Source: Hyphomicrobiaceae bacterium (GTDB lineage Bacteria > Pseudomonadota > Alphaproteobacteria > Rhizobiales > Hyphomicrobiaceae). Taken from it: a stretch of DNA of 64,000 nucleotides. Positions 35,271 to 44,060 of the stretch are shown one piece after another. Each line of letters begins with the position of its first letter. Position 1 is the stretch's first letter. Location of the stretch: NCBI GenBank assembly GCA_022844225.1, contig JALHMC010000003.1:124001-188000 (forward strand), given 5' to 3'. The notes under the pieces are model-generated. The model saw only the letters and a program-made list of their open reading frames with translations, was not told where the DNA came from and made no database searches. The translations under genes and the position numbers were made by a program.

Positions 35271-36865
35271 TGCGCGCCGCCATCCGCCCCGGATCGTTCG
35301 TCTGGCTCGTTGTCCACGATCTGCGCCTCAACTGGCGACGCTTCGTGGATGCCTTCGGTGGTGCCGCCCAGTCCCGGGCGTTGCTGCTGGTGATGATGGG
35401 TGCAGTGGCGCTGCACGCATTGGCCTGGCCGCTCGTGCCCCTGCTAGCGGAGCATGTGAGAGGCCCCAGCACCGATGTCGAAAGCCGTCTCGCGATCGGC
35501 GCGTTGCTGATCTGCGTGGCGAGTTGGATGGTTGCCCAAGGGCTCTTTGCGGCGACGCGGACACTTTACGATCGCGGTGATCTTGACCTCCTCTACGGCT
35601 CACCGATTGCGCCGCGCCGCATCCTGGCCGCCAAGGCCGTCGCCATTGCCTTGTCATCACTCGGCTCGGTCGCAGTTCTGGCGCTGCCCGTCGCGAATGC
35701 CGGTGCGGTTCGCTTCGGAAGTCATTGGCTTGCCGTCTATCCGGCGCTCGCCGGGGTCGCTCTCCTGGCGACCTCGCTGGCGCTCGGCGCGACCATTTTG
35801 CTGTTCCATACGCTGGGGCCGCTCAAGGCGCGGCGCTACGCGCACATCGCGGGTGCGCTGACCGGCGGCGCGTTCGTTCTCGGAGCGCAGATCGTCGCGC
35901 TCCTGCCGGATGCAGTGCGGCGGTCGATCACCGACGCGCTGGTGCCAGCCGCCAAGCCGGAGATGACGCTCATCGGCCGCTTGGTCTGGCTTCCCGTCGA
36001 TGCCATGCTCGCCGAGCCGATCGCTCTGGTTGCGCTTTCGGCTGCGGGCATCGTCGCGTTCGCAGGCGCGGCGTTGGCTCTCGGCGACCGGTTCGCTGCC
36101 GCAAGCCTTCTGGCCAGCGGGTCATCCCAGTCGCAGCACATGGGCCGGGCCGCGCAGCCGGTCCGATTCCGGAGCGGTCCCTGGACCTCGCTCCGGCGCA
36201 AGGAATGGCGTCTTCTGATGCGTGATCCGAGCCTCTTCTCGCAGCTCGGACTGCAGATCGTCTATACCATCCCCCTGGCCGTGGTCCTGGTCCGCTCGGG
36301 CTCGATGCCCCTGACCGTGGCTCTGGCTCCTGCCATCGTGGTCATTGCCGCCCAGGTTGCAGCGTCACTCGCCTGGATCGCCGTCTCGGGTGAGGACGCG
36401 CCCGAACTCATTCAGTCCGCACCGGTTCCGCAGCGTGCCGTCGATCTCGCCAAGCTGTCGGCGATTGCGGTTCCCGTCGTGGCCGTTGCAGGATTGCCGG
36501 CCGCCGGCTTGGCACTGGCCTCGATGAATGCGGGGCTGGTAACGCTCGCGTTTGCTGCTGCCGCCAGTGTCTCGACCTCCCTGCTCAATCTCTGGCACCC
36601 GATGCCCGGTAATCGGCGCGGCATGCTCCGCCGGCACGCGCAGTCGAAACTGATCGGCCTCGTCGAGCACCTGCTGGCGATCCTTTGGGCTATGGCCACC
36701 GTACTCGCGCTCCTGGGCGCGACCGTTTGGCCGGTGCCACTCCTGCTGGTCGGATTGGTTCTCGCGGTCGCACATGGCGGAGGCCTCGAATGGCTCGGCC
36801 GGCGCACGGGTGCGCGGGGACGACCGTCGCTCGCACCGCGCAGTTCGATATCTGCAAATCGTTGA
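35267..36865 (+). CDS. ABC transporter permease
   Basis: Large permease of 532 residues with about twelve hydrophobic segments and two similar halves. A soluble stretch around 290-320 contains SLRRKEWRLLMRDPSLF, a motif seen in ABC-2-type exporters. It is translationally coupled to the preceding ATPase gene, so the pair forms one transporter of type 2:1 or 2:2. The substrate cannot be inferred. The gene is followed by the alpha/beta-hydrolase-like gene 74 bp downstream. Confidence 0.85.
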   Translation: MMRAAIRPGSFVWLVVHDLRLNWRRFVDAFGGAAQSRALLLVMMGAVALHALAWPLVPLLAEHVRGPSTDVESRLAIGALLICVASWMVAQGLFAATRTLYDRGDLDLLYGSPIAPRRILAAKAVAIALSSLGSVAVLALPVANAGAVRFGSHWLAVYPALAGVALLATSLALGATILLFHTLGPLKARRYAHIAGALTGGAFVLGAQIVALLPDAVRRSITDALVPAAKPEMTLIGRLVWLPVDAMLAEPIALVALSAAGIVAFAGAALALGDRFAAASLLASGSSQSQHMGRAAQPVRFRSGPWTSLRRKEWRLLMRDPSLFSQLGLQIVYTIPLAVVLVRSGSMPLTVALAPAIVVIAAQVAASLAWIAVSGEDAPELIQSAPVPQRAVDLAKLSAIAVPVVAVAGLPAAGLALASMNAGLVTLAFAAAASVSTSLLNLWHPMPGNRRGMLRRHAQSKLIGLVEHLLAILWAMATVLALLGATVWPVPLLLVGLVLAVAHGGGLEWLGRRTGARGRPSLAPRSSISANR

Positions 36866-36939
36866 TGTCTTAACCAATTGGTTACCAAGTGGGGTCTAGC
36901 GTTCCCGCAAGACTCGGCAGTGCAAGCGGGGGCACGACG

Positions 36940-38097
36940 ATGCGCCGGACACTATCAAGAATATTATTGACTGCCGTAGCGGCGCTCGCTGCTAGCACCC
37001 GAATAGTGGTTGCCTACGACGTGGCAGAGATCGGGTCGTTCCATATCGGCGGCCACCCGATCACGTTGAGCGGACTGCCGAATCAGGAGATCCAGGTTCC
37101 CGGTGGCGCGCCGATCACGGTCGATCCGAACGGGGACTATCATACTGGTCAGATGTACGTTCAGTTCGTGAAGCTGGCTCACCCGACTGCGAAATATCCG
37201 CTGTTGCTGTGGCACACGGGCGGCATCACGGGCGCCTCGTGGGAAACGAAGCCGGATGGCAATCCCGGCTGGATGCAATTCTTCCTGCGGCAAGGCCATT
37301 CGGTCTACGTCTCCGACGCGGTCGAGCGCGGCCGGGCGACGTTCTCGAGACCCGAAATCTACATGAGCACGCCCGTCTTCCGTGATAAGCGCGACAGCTG
37401 GGAGATCTTTCGGATCGGCGCGCCGGGCTCGTACAGAACCAATCCGAGCGAACGCAAAGCCAATCCCGACGTCAAGTTCCCGCTCAACGCGTTCGACACC
37501 TTTCAAATGCAAATGGCCCCGCGTTGGGCCGTTACCGGCGATGCGACGCTAGCTGCTTACGGGGACCTCGTACAGCGAGTTTGTCCCTGCGTGATCATCG
37601 CCCACGGTCAGGCCGGCCTGTTCGCACTTCGCGCTGCGCTGACGCAGCCGGACAAGGTCAAGGCTCTGATCGCCGTGGAGCCGGCGTTCGCGCCAACGCC
37701 CGACCACCCCGAGATGAGCCGTCTGAAAAACACTCCGCATCTGTGGGTCTGGGGGGACTTCATCGATGGCAACCCGGTTTGGGTCGATCACGTGAAGGGC
37801 GTCAGACCTTACCATGAAGCGCTCGGAGCCAAAGGGGTATCCTCGACGTGGATGGATCTGCCGGCCGAGGGCATCAAAGGCAACACCCACGTGCCGATGA
37901 TGGACCTCAACTCCGATGTCGTCGCCGCTCGTATCCAGGCGTGGATGGGAAAGCACGGCCTGACGAAGAGCGAAGCCGTTGCGGCCGCTCCTAAGGTTCA
38001 ACGCGCGCCCGCCCGATCGGCGAGCGCTCGACCTGCCGCTTCGCCGGCCAAAGCCACCTCGCCGCGTGCGGGCAACCCGCAGCAATCCGGCAACTGA
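36940..38097 (+). CDS. Exported alpha/beta-hydrolase-fold protein lacking the nucleophile Ser
   Basis: About 385 residues with a signal peptide (MRRTLSRILLTAVAALAAST, cleaved near IVVAYD), so periplasmic. The alpha/beta hydrolase core starts with YPLLLWHTGGITGASWE. The strand-5 turn, which in relatives reads H-S-Q-G-G, here reads H-G-Q-A-G (222-226), so the catalytic Ser is Gly223. A His in GNTHVPMMD (about 320) and an acidic residue in AVEPAF remain. The last 45 residues are Ala/Pro/Arg-rich and disordered. Whether it is an enzyme is uncertain. It is terminated by the hairpin at 38125-38160. Confidence 0.8.
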   Translation: MRRTLSRILLTAVAALAASTRIVVAYDVAEIGSFHIGGHPITLSGLPNQEIQVPGGAPITVDPNGDYHTGQMYVQFVKLAHPTAKYPLLLWHTGGITGASWETKPDGNPGWMQFFLRQGHSVYVSDAVERGRATFSRPEIYMSTPVFRDKRDSWEIFRIGAPGSYRTNPSERKANPDVKFPLNAFDTFQMQMAPRWAVTGDATLAAYGDLVQRVCPCVIIAHGQAGLFALRAALTQPDKVKALIAVEPAFAPTPDHPEMSRLKNTPHLWVWGDFIDGNPVWVDHVKGVRPYHEALGAKGVSSTWMDLPAEGIKGNTHVPMMDLNSDVVAARIQAWMGKHGLTKSEAVAAAPKVQRAPARSASARPAASPAKATSPRAGNPQQSGN

Positions 38098-38124
38098 GAC
38101 GCTTTCGTCGGACGGCATCTGGAG

Positions 38125-38160
38125 AAAAAAGCGACGCCGGCACACCGCGTCGCTTTTTCT
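38125..38160. terminator. Bidirectional rho-independent terminator
   Basis: Stem AAAAAAGCGACGC with GCGTCGCTTTTT (38125-38137 and 38147-38158) and a nine-base loop. T-runs follow on both strands. It terminates the plus-strand hydrolase gene and, read on the minus strand, the dlt-like operon with its two-component genes. Confidence 0.92.
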
Positions 38161-38188
38161 CTCCTCGTCAATATCAACGGTAATGGCG

Positions 38189-40480
38189 TCAGGCCGCAGC
38201 CGTGTTGGACGTAGCCAGTTTTCCGTAGCGTTCCCGCTCGATGCGATCGAGAAGTGAGAGCAGCTTGTCCCAGTCGATCGGCTTCGACAGATAGTCACTC
38301 ATGCCGGCCGCGAGGCACTTGTTGCGATCCTCTTCCATCGCTCCAGCCGTCAGGCCGACAATAGGGATCAGGCGGACCTTCTCGATCTCACGCAAATGTC
38401 GAGTGGCGGTGAGACCGTCCATGACCGGCATCTGTACGTCCATCAAGATGATGTCGAACTCCGTCGCGGCAGCGCGCTCGACGGCCATCCTGCCGTTGCC
38501 GACGATCTCGATCTGGAATCCGGCGGCCTTGAGCAGCGCCGTCGCGACTCGCTGGTTGGCCGGATTGTCCTCGGCCATGAGAATTCGCAGCAGACGGCGC
38601 GAACTGTCCGGGGCCGGCCCCTGCTTCGCGGTCGTGACCTGCTCGACCCGCGCCTTCAGCCGCTTCAAGACGCGATCGAACGTCTGGCGCACGAACGGAC
38701 GCGGGAGTATCTGCTCGTCGGCGATGCCGAGATCGCGTCCTTGGCCAGGCGTGCCTTCGAGGAGGAACATCCGCTGAGGCGGCGTTGCGGTGTCGGAAAG
38801 ACAACGAACGAGTTCGTTGATGCCGAAGGCTCCGAAGCCGCCATCCAGAATGACAGCGTCGAACTGGCCAGTTTCGCCCGCTTTGCGGGCTGCATCGACG
38901 GTGGTCGCTGTGGTGACTGTTGCGGCAATGGCCCGAGCATAGGCGCCGACCGAGTTGACGATGCCGGTGCTCGGACTGGCGACGAGAATCCTTGCTCCCG
39001 TGCACTGCACGCCTGCGTGCCGAGCCAGAACGGTCGCCGTGTGCTCTGCGGGAATTGGGAGCTGGAAGCGAAACGTCGAGCCGTGGTCGGGAAGCGAAGA
39101 GCAGGAGATCGCGCCGCCCATCAAGCCAACGAGCTCCTTGCACAATGCGAGGCCGAGGCCGGTTCCGCCGAACTCGCGAGTGGTCGATGCGTCGACCTGT
39201 GAGAACTTGACGAACAGAGTGTCGAGTTTCGAGGACGGAATGCCGATGCCTGTGTCCACGACGCTGAAGCGCAGCGCGGGCTTTTGTCCGCTCACGGCTT
39301 CGTCGACAGTGATCAGGATCGAGCCGGTGTTGGTGAACTTGACAGCATTGCCGACGAGGTTGGTCAGAACCTGTTTCAGTCTCAGTGGATCGCCACGCAT
39401 GGTGGTCGTCACCAGCGGATCAACGAAGGCCGACATCTCGACACCCTTCTCGAGTGCGGTGGGTGCCAGCAGGCGGACCACATCGTCGACCAGGTCGCAG
39501 ATCGAGATTTCGAGATCCTCGAGTTCCATGCGACCAGCTTCGATCTTCGAGAGATCGAGAATGTCGTTGATAATGTTGAGTAGTGTCGTGCCGGAGCTGC
39601 GGATGACGTCGATGCCGTCGTGCTGCACCTCACTCAGCGCCGTTCCCTCGAGCACGCGCGTCATGCCGAGGATGCCATTCAGGGGTGTCCGCAGCTCGTG
39701 GCTCATCGTGGCGAGGAAGCTCGATTTTGCCTTGTTGGCGCGCTCTGCTTCTTCCACTGCCTGCCTGAGATGCTGCTCGGCCTGGACGCGCATGGTGATG
39801 TCGTGCAGCACCGCGACCGCGCCGCCGTCCTTCATGCGGCTGATGCTGATCTCGAACGAGCGACCATCGGTCCGCGTCAATTCCCAGGGGCCTGAGCCAC
39901 CGCTATTGATGCGGCCAAGCGCCTCCGCGATCATCTGCGCGGACAGATCTGCCGCGAGGATGGCGTCGAGCTGCAGGGCCTCAATTGCCTTGCTGTTCCA
40001 GATGATGGGCGTGCCTTGCCCGTCCAGACCGATCATGCCCGCTGCAGCGTTGCTCAGAACGCCATCGAGCAAGGCCCGCTTCTGGGCACTCTGGCGTGCA
40101 TAACGGATCGAGCGATCGAGCAGTCCTTCGGTCAAGCTGTCCTTGACGAGGTAGTCGGCCGCACCCGCGCGCTCGGCGGCGAAGTCGATGTCGGGATCGG
40201 CTAGTCCCGTCAGCAGGATCATCGGGCAATGGGGATAGCGGGGGCCGACCTCGGAAATGAAGTCGAGCCCCGTGCGCTCGCCAATGCGGTAGTCCACGAG
40301 CACGACGTCGAAGACGCGCTCGTGCAGTTCCAACTTGGCCCGATCGTAGGAACCGGCCCAAACCACCCAGTAGCGCTCCCGTTCGATGCGCTGCAGAAGG
40401 TCCTGCGTGAGGAAGAAATCGTCGCGATCGTCCTCCACAAGGAGAACATAGACGTCTTTCGATTGATCGACCTTACGCAC
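38189..40480 (-). CDS. Hybrid sensor histidine kinase with three receiver-like domains
   Basis: 763 residues, soluble. The order is: N-terminal receiver (8-130, phospho-Asp D63 in LVDYR), PAS (about 140-235), HisKA with H261 in SHELRTPLNG, HATPase_c (GGTGLGLALCKELVGLMGG near 475), a degenerate receiver (about 505-625, ILDGGF instead of a normal acceptor site), and a complete C-terminal receiver (LRILMAEDNPANQ, acceptor Asp in ILMDVQMPVMDG). No membrane helix is seen, so it senses an intracellular signal or takes phosphate from another kinase. It follows the single-domain response regulator by 41 bp. Confidence 0.92.
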   Translation of the reverse strand: MRKVDQSKDVYVLLVEDDRDDFFLTQDLLQRIERERYWVVWAGSYDRAKLELHERVFDVVLVDYRIGERTGLDFISEVGPRYPHCPMILLTGLADPDIDFAAERAGAADYLVKDSLTEGLLDRSIRYARQSAQKRALLDGVLSNAAAGMIGLDGQGTPIIWNSKAIEALQLDAILAADLSAQMIAEALGRINSGGSGPWELTRTDGRSFEISISRMKDGGAVAVLHDITMRVQAEQHLRQAVEEAERANKAKSSFLATMSHELRTPLNGILGMTRVLEGTALSEVQHDGIDVIRSSGTTLLNIINDILDLSKIEAGRMELEDLEISICDLVDDVVRLLAPTALEKGVEMSAFVDPLVTTTMRGDPLRLKQVLTNLVGNAVKFTNTGSILITVDEAVSGQKPALRFSVVDTGIGIPSSKLDTLFVKFSQVDASTTREFGGTGLGLALCKELVGLMGGAISCSSLPDHGSTFRFQLPIPAEHTATVLARHAGVQCTGARILVASPSTGIVNSVGAYARAIAATVTTATTVDAARKAGETGQFDAVILDGGFGAFGINELVRCLSDTATPPQRMFLLEGTPGQGRDLGIADEQILPRPFVRQTFDRVLKRLKARVEQVTTAKQGPAPDSSRRLLRILMAEDNPANQRVATALLKAAGFQIEIVGNGRMAVERAAATEFDIILMDVQMPVMDGLTATRHLREIEKVRLIPIVGLTAGAMEEDRNKCLAAGMSDYLSKPIDWDKLLSLLDRIERERYGKLATSNTAAA

Positions 40481-40521
40481 GCGATCTACTCCGACACGAA
40501 TTCAACGTCGAACTGTGTCCC

Positions 40522-40965
40522 TCAGGACGGCAGCTCGACGATCTCAATCCAGTAGCTGTTGAGCGCCCTGACGACGTCCACGAGGCCCTGGAAGGTAACC
40601 GGCTTGGTGATGAACGAGCTCACACCTAGATCGTAGGTCCGCAGGATGTCCTCCTCGGCCTTGGACGTGGTGAGCACGACGACGGGAATCCTCCGGAGGT
40701 CCGGATCCGCCTTCAAGTGCTTGAGAGCGGTACGTCCATCCATCTTCGGCATGTTGAGGTCGAGCAGGATCAGGCGCGGCAACCGCTCGCCCTTGCGAGC
40801 CGCGAATTTTCCTTCCGCGCGCAGATAGTGCAGAAGCTCCTCGCCGTTCTCGACGAAGGCCAGCGGATTGGACAGGCGACTCTCACGGAATGCGTCTTCA
40901 ATCAGCATTCGATCGTCGGCGTCATCGTCGGCGATCAGAATGGATATCGAGGCTTTGTCTCTCAT
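40522..40965 (-). CDS. Single-domain response regulator (Rcp1-like)
   Basis: A 147-residue stand-alone receiver. The acidic pocket is ADDDADD, the phospho-acceptor is D69 in LLDLNMPKMDG, and the Lys is in SFITKPVTF. The long insertion RAEGKFAARKGERLPR before the acceptor strand is typical of the Rcp1-like family that works with hybrid kinases and phytochromes. It has no output domain, so it probably relays phosphate or binds a partner. AGAGGAA precedes the ATG at 40965. It lies 46 bp after the carrier-protein gene. Confidence 0.9.
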   Translation of the reverse strand: MRDKASISILIADDDADDRMLIEDAFRESRLSNPLAFVENGEELLHYLRAEGKFAARKGERLPRLILLDLNMPKMDGRTALKHLKADPDLRRIPVVVLTTSKAEEDILRTYDLGVSSFITKPVTFQGLVDVVRALNSYWIEIVELPS

Positions 40966-41011
40966 CGGTTCCTCTCGTGTCCCCCGGGGCCCCACCGCCC
41001 CACCCGTTCGC

Positions 41012-41269
41012 TCAAGCGATCTTCCGCTCGGCGTTCACCTCTAAAAGGGCGACGTTCTTGCTCACCAGCAGCTGGCGCATGTCGCCCAGGTTTCTGAGGC
41101 CGGCAATCTCCGGCATCGTGAAGCGCACCTGATAGGCGCTTTCGACGGCGAAGATCACTTCAATGTGCCTGAGCGAATCCCACTGCGGGACGTTCGTCGC
41201 GTTCGAGCCCTCGTTGAGCGACGAGGCATCGACGCCAAGGATGTTTCCGACAATCTCATAGAACTTCAT
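41012..41269 (-). CDS. Acyl-carrier-protein-like small carrier protein
   Basis: An 85-residue carrier protein. The phosphopantetheine attachment Ser is S32 in QWDSLRHIEVIFAVE, the conserved DSL context. The protein is predicted helical and fits the four-helix ACP fold. It lies 30 bp downstream of the aminoacyl ligase gene, so it is the likely acceptor: the ligase would charge its phosphopantetheine thiol with an amino acid. It is shorter and less acidic than fatty-acid ACP. Its function as DltC-equivalent is inferred. Confidence 0.88.
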   Translation of the reverse strand: MKFYEIVGNILGVDASSLNEGSNATNVPQWDSLRHIEVIFAVESAYQVRFTMPEIAGLRNLGDMRQLLVSKNVALLEVNAERKIA

Positions 41270-41299
41270 GGGTTTCCCCTCCTGTTGACTGAGCTGGAT

Positions 41300-42511
41300 T
41301 CAAGCGAAGATCACGTCGCGCACGGGTTTCGGCCACCGCTCGGGATCAAATCCGTGCTGGGTGAATGTGGCGAGCACCCAACGCTCGATGCCGAGACCAA
41401 CGCAGCCGGTCTGTACTGCCTCGCCGGCTCCGTCCTTGATGTCGAAGCGCCGTCCGAAGAAGTTGCCGTGCAGGTTGATCGAGCCGCACGCGAGCTGCTT
41501 GACATTGCCGTCGGCATCGAGCGACGGGATCTTGATCTCGTTCTTCACCTCCTGGGCCGCCTGCCAGAATTTCTTGGCAGCCGACACGGTGGCGAAGAAT
41601 GGATCAGTCGCTGTCTGGATGCGGCAGTCGATGTCGAAATAGGTGGCGAGAGATTCGACCACGTTCAGCGAGCGGCGACGGCAATCGCGCACGTAGTCGT
41701 CGTTGCCGACAAAGACGAGTTCGCGGACGTTGAACTCGTAGAGCCGGTCGAGGCCGGAGATGTTGCGCGACTCGTAGCGAAACACCCGGCCGAGCCAGGT
41801 GAACGCACGGCCTGTGTCAAATGTCGTGCCGGACAGCGTCGGATAGCAGGGAAAGCACGCTGCCGGATTGAGGCACATGCCGTCCACGTGGATGTGATCA
41901 TGGGGCGGCATCAGCGCGCCCTCGGAGCAGGAGTTGGCGCGGCGGAACTCTTCGATCGCGTCGAAGTCCTCGACCATGTTGCCAACAAACGTAACGGCGT
42001 TCGGGTGCGAGTCGAAGTAACCGCACTTATGCAGCGTGTCCGCGTCGACCAGGGCCGGGAAGTGCGCATCGGCAGCGCCGAAAGCCTGGGCGTAGAGCTC
42101 GCCCGACTTGTCGTTGATGAGACGCGCGAGTTTCAGCACGGGGCCCGAGTAGGCGACCTGACCCTTGCCGTAATCGTGCATCCAGCCGCGTTGGATGAGG
42201 CCCTCATTGACGCCGAGCTGATAGGGGCCCTGATCACGCCGATGGGTTTCGACAAAGACCTTGATCTCGAAACCGGAGACCTGCCGCACCATCACATCGA
42301 GGAAGCGCTTTGCCTTGCTGGCGATCTCTTCAACGGGCGCGCCGGGCTTCATCGTCATCCGGGCGGTCTTCATGTCGGGCTCAACGCGGATGCGCTCGAT
42401 GAAGGGCGAGACGAAGACCGATTCCTTCTCGATATCTCCGGCGATCTCGCTGTCCACCTCGCGCGACAAATCCAGAAGAACCTCGTTGGCAGGCTTGGCG
42501 TGCATGTTCAT
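41300..42511 (-). CDS. Amino acid--[acyl-carrier-protein] ligase (class II synthetase-like)
   Basis: A 403-residue homologue of atypical seryl-tRNA synthetase catalytic domains without the tRNA-binding arm. This family activates an amino acid (glycine or alanine in characterised Bradyrhizobium and Agrobacterium members) and transfers it to a carrier-protein thiol. Motif 2 is FRYES (244-248), and motif 3 includes GCVGLGIERW (369-378). Candidate active-site zinc ligands are Cys219 (NPAACFP), Glu247 and Cys370. About 100 N-terminal residues precede the core. GAGGAG upstream of the ATG at 42511 fixes the start. It lies between the MBOAT and carrier-protein genes. Confidence 0.9.
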   Translation of the reverse strand: MNMHAKPANEVLLDLSREVDSEIAGDIEKESVFVSPFIERIRVEPDMKTARMTMKPGAPVEEIASKAKRFLDVMVRQVSGFEIKVFVETHRRDQGPYQLGVNEGLIQRGWMHDYGKGQVAYSGPVLKLARLINDKSGELYAQAFGAADAHFPALVDADTLHKCGYFDSHPNAVTFVGNMVEDFDAIEEFRRANSCSEGALMPPHDHIHVDGMCLNPAACFPCYPTLSGTTFDTGRAFTWLGRVFRYESRNISGLDRLYEFNVRELVFVGNDDYVRDCRRRSLNVVESLATYFDIDCRIQTATDPFFATVSAAKKFWQAAQEVKNEIKIPSLDADGNVKQLACGSINLHGNFFGRRFDIKDGAGEAVQTGCVGLGIERWVLATFTQHGFDPERWPKPVRDVIFA

Positions 42512-42521
42512 GGGTGGCTCC

Positions 42522-44039
42522 TCAGAACTGGTAGTAGACGAAGGTGCTGTCGGCACCGAGCGAGGCGATGGCGATTGCGAACGTCGCGGCAAGGCCCACC
42601 GAAAGTGCGAGGCTCGGGCGCCAAGACATGAGGCCGGCTGCCGCCCTTGCCGTTGCTGGCATGGCGTCCGAGCTGATCCAGTGACGATGCAGGATCTGCT
42701 GGCTGTTCGGCATGAGGAGCACGATGGCGCCGAGCAGCACGATGGTGGCGAGAGCCGTCCGTTGATCGAGGGCCACGAGCGCGGCGGCGTCGGGCGGCGT
42801 CATCAGGAACGGGACCCACATGCAGGCCAGGATCGAACCAGCGAGATCGAGAGTCGGGGCGCGGAAGACGACGAGACCGCTGACGACCACGGCCATGGTC
42901 AGCAGCCATCCGACCACCGCCGGCGGCTGCGGGAGACGCGCTTCCCGCCAACCGAGATTGATGGCGATGGCGACGCCATGGATGACGCCGTAGACGGCGA
43001 ATGTCCAACCTGCGCCGTGCCAGATGCCTGCCACCAGGAACGTGACGAGAGCGGGCACGCCGCCCGTCATCATGAAGCGCTCGAAACGACCCGAATTACG
43101 CGCGCCGGCCGATCGCATGCCGCTGATGGCCAGAGGCGTATAGATGTAGGTAGTGAAGAATCGCGTCATCGTCATATGCCAGCGACGCCAGAAGTCCGAG
43201 ATGCTGGTCGCCTTGAACGGGCTGTCGAAGTTGAGAGGGAGCTTGAGGCCGAAGATGATGCCGAGCCCGAGCGCCATGTCCGAGTAGCCGGAGAAGTCGA
43301 AGTAGAGCTGCAGTGCATAGGCGATGGCGCCGAGCCAGGCGATGGAGACAGACAGAGCCTCGCCCGCTGCTGCTCCGTCGAACACGGTGTTCGCGAAGGG
43401 ACCGATCGAATCAGCCAGGAAGACCTTCTTGAAGAGACCGATGCCGAACATGGTCAGTCCGACGGCGAGCCTCTGCACGTCGAGCGCCTCATCCCGCCGA
43501 TCCTGCATCTGCTCGAGCATCTCGCGCTGAAGGACGAGCGGTCCTGCGGTGACGCACGGGAAGAAGGCGGCGAACAAGCTGAACTTGTCGAGCCCGACCT
43601 TCGCGACACGGCCGTTGTAGGCTTCGACGAGATAGCCAATCTGGACGAACGTGTAGAATGATATGCCGACCGGCAGCAGCAAGCGAATATGCGAGGCGCC
43701 GGCGCCCGTCAGCTGATTGGCGATGTCGATGAGGAAGTTCGAATACTTGAAGTAGCCGAGGGCCACCAGATTGAGGCCGATTCCGAGCAGCAGAAGTGTC
43801 CAGGCCCGATCGGGGCGGTCGCTTCGTGCCATGATCTGATTGCCGAGCCAGTAATTGGTGACAACCGACATAACCAGAATGGCAGCGAAAGCCACGCTCC
43901 ACTGCGCATAGAAGACCAGCGAAGCGACAACGAGGAAGCGAAACGCGCCGGTCCATCCTGCGAGCCTGTGCGCCAGGACGAAGCCTAGATACGCCAGCGG
44001 CAGGAAGACGAAGATGAACTCGAATGAATTGAAGACCAT
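42522..44039 (-). CDS. MBOAT family O-acyltransferase (DltB/AlgI-like)
   Basis: Multi-pass membrane O-acyltransferase of 505 residues, with about eleven hydrophobic segments. The conserved WRRWH motif (284-288) and the active-site His341 in AGIWHGAGWTFA mark the DltB/AlgI branch. In DltB, the homologue moves the D-alanyl group from carrier protein across the membrane. Here the next gene downstream encodes the aminoacyl:carrier-protein ligase, 10 bp away, so the donor is probably an aminoacyl group, not acetyl. The acceptor is unknown. It starts at the ATG at 44039, 21 bp after the SGNH-like gene. Confidence 0.92.
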   Translation of the reverse strand: MVFNSFEFIFVFLPLAYLGFVLAHRLAGWTGAFRFLVVASLVFYAQWSVAFAAILVMSVVTNYWLGNQIMARSDRPDRAWTLLLLGIGLNLVALGYFKYSNFLIDIANQLTGAGASHIRLLLPVGISFYTFVQIGYLVEAYNGRVAKVGLDKFSLFAAFFPCVTAGPLVLQREMLEQMQDRRDEALDVQRLAVGLTMFGIGLFKKVFLADSIGPFANTVFDGAAAGEALSVSIAWLGAIAYALQLYFDFSGYSDMALGLGIIFGLKLPLNFDSPFKATSISDFWRRWHMTMTRFFTTYIYTPLAISGMRSAGARNSGRFERFMMTGGVPALVTFLVAGIWHGAGWTFAVYGVIHGVAIAINLGWREARLPQPPAVVGWLLTMAVVVSGLVVFRAPTLDLAGSILACMWVPFLMTPPDAAALVALDQRTALATIVLLGAIVLLMPNSQQILHRHWISSDAMPATARAAAGLMSWRPSLALSVGLAATFAIAIASLGADSTFVYYQF

Positions 44040-44060
44040 GACGGTACCTTTGATCCTCGA

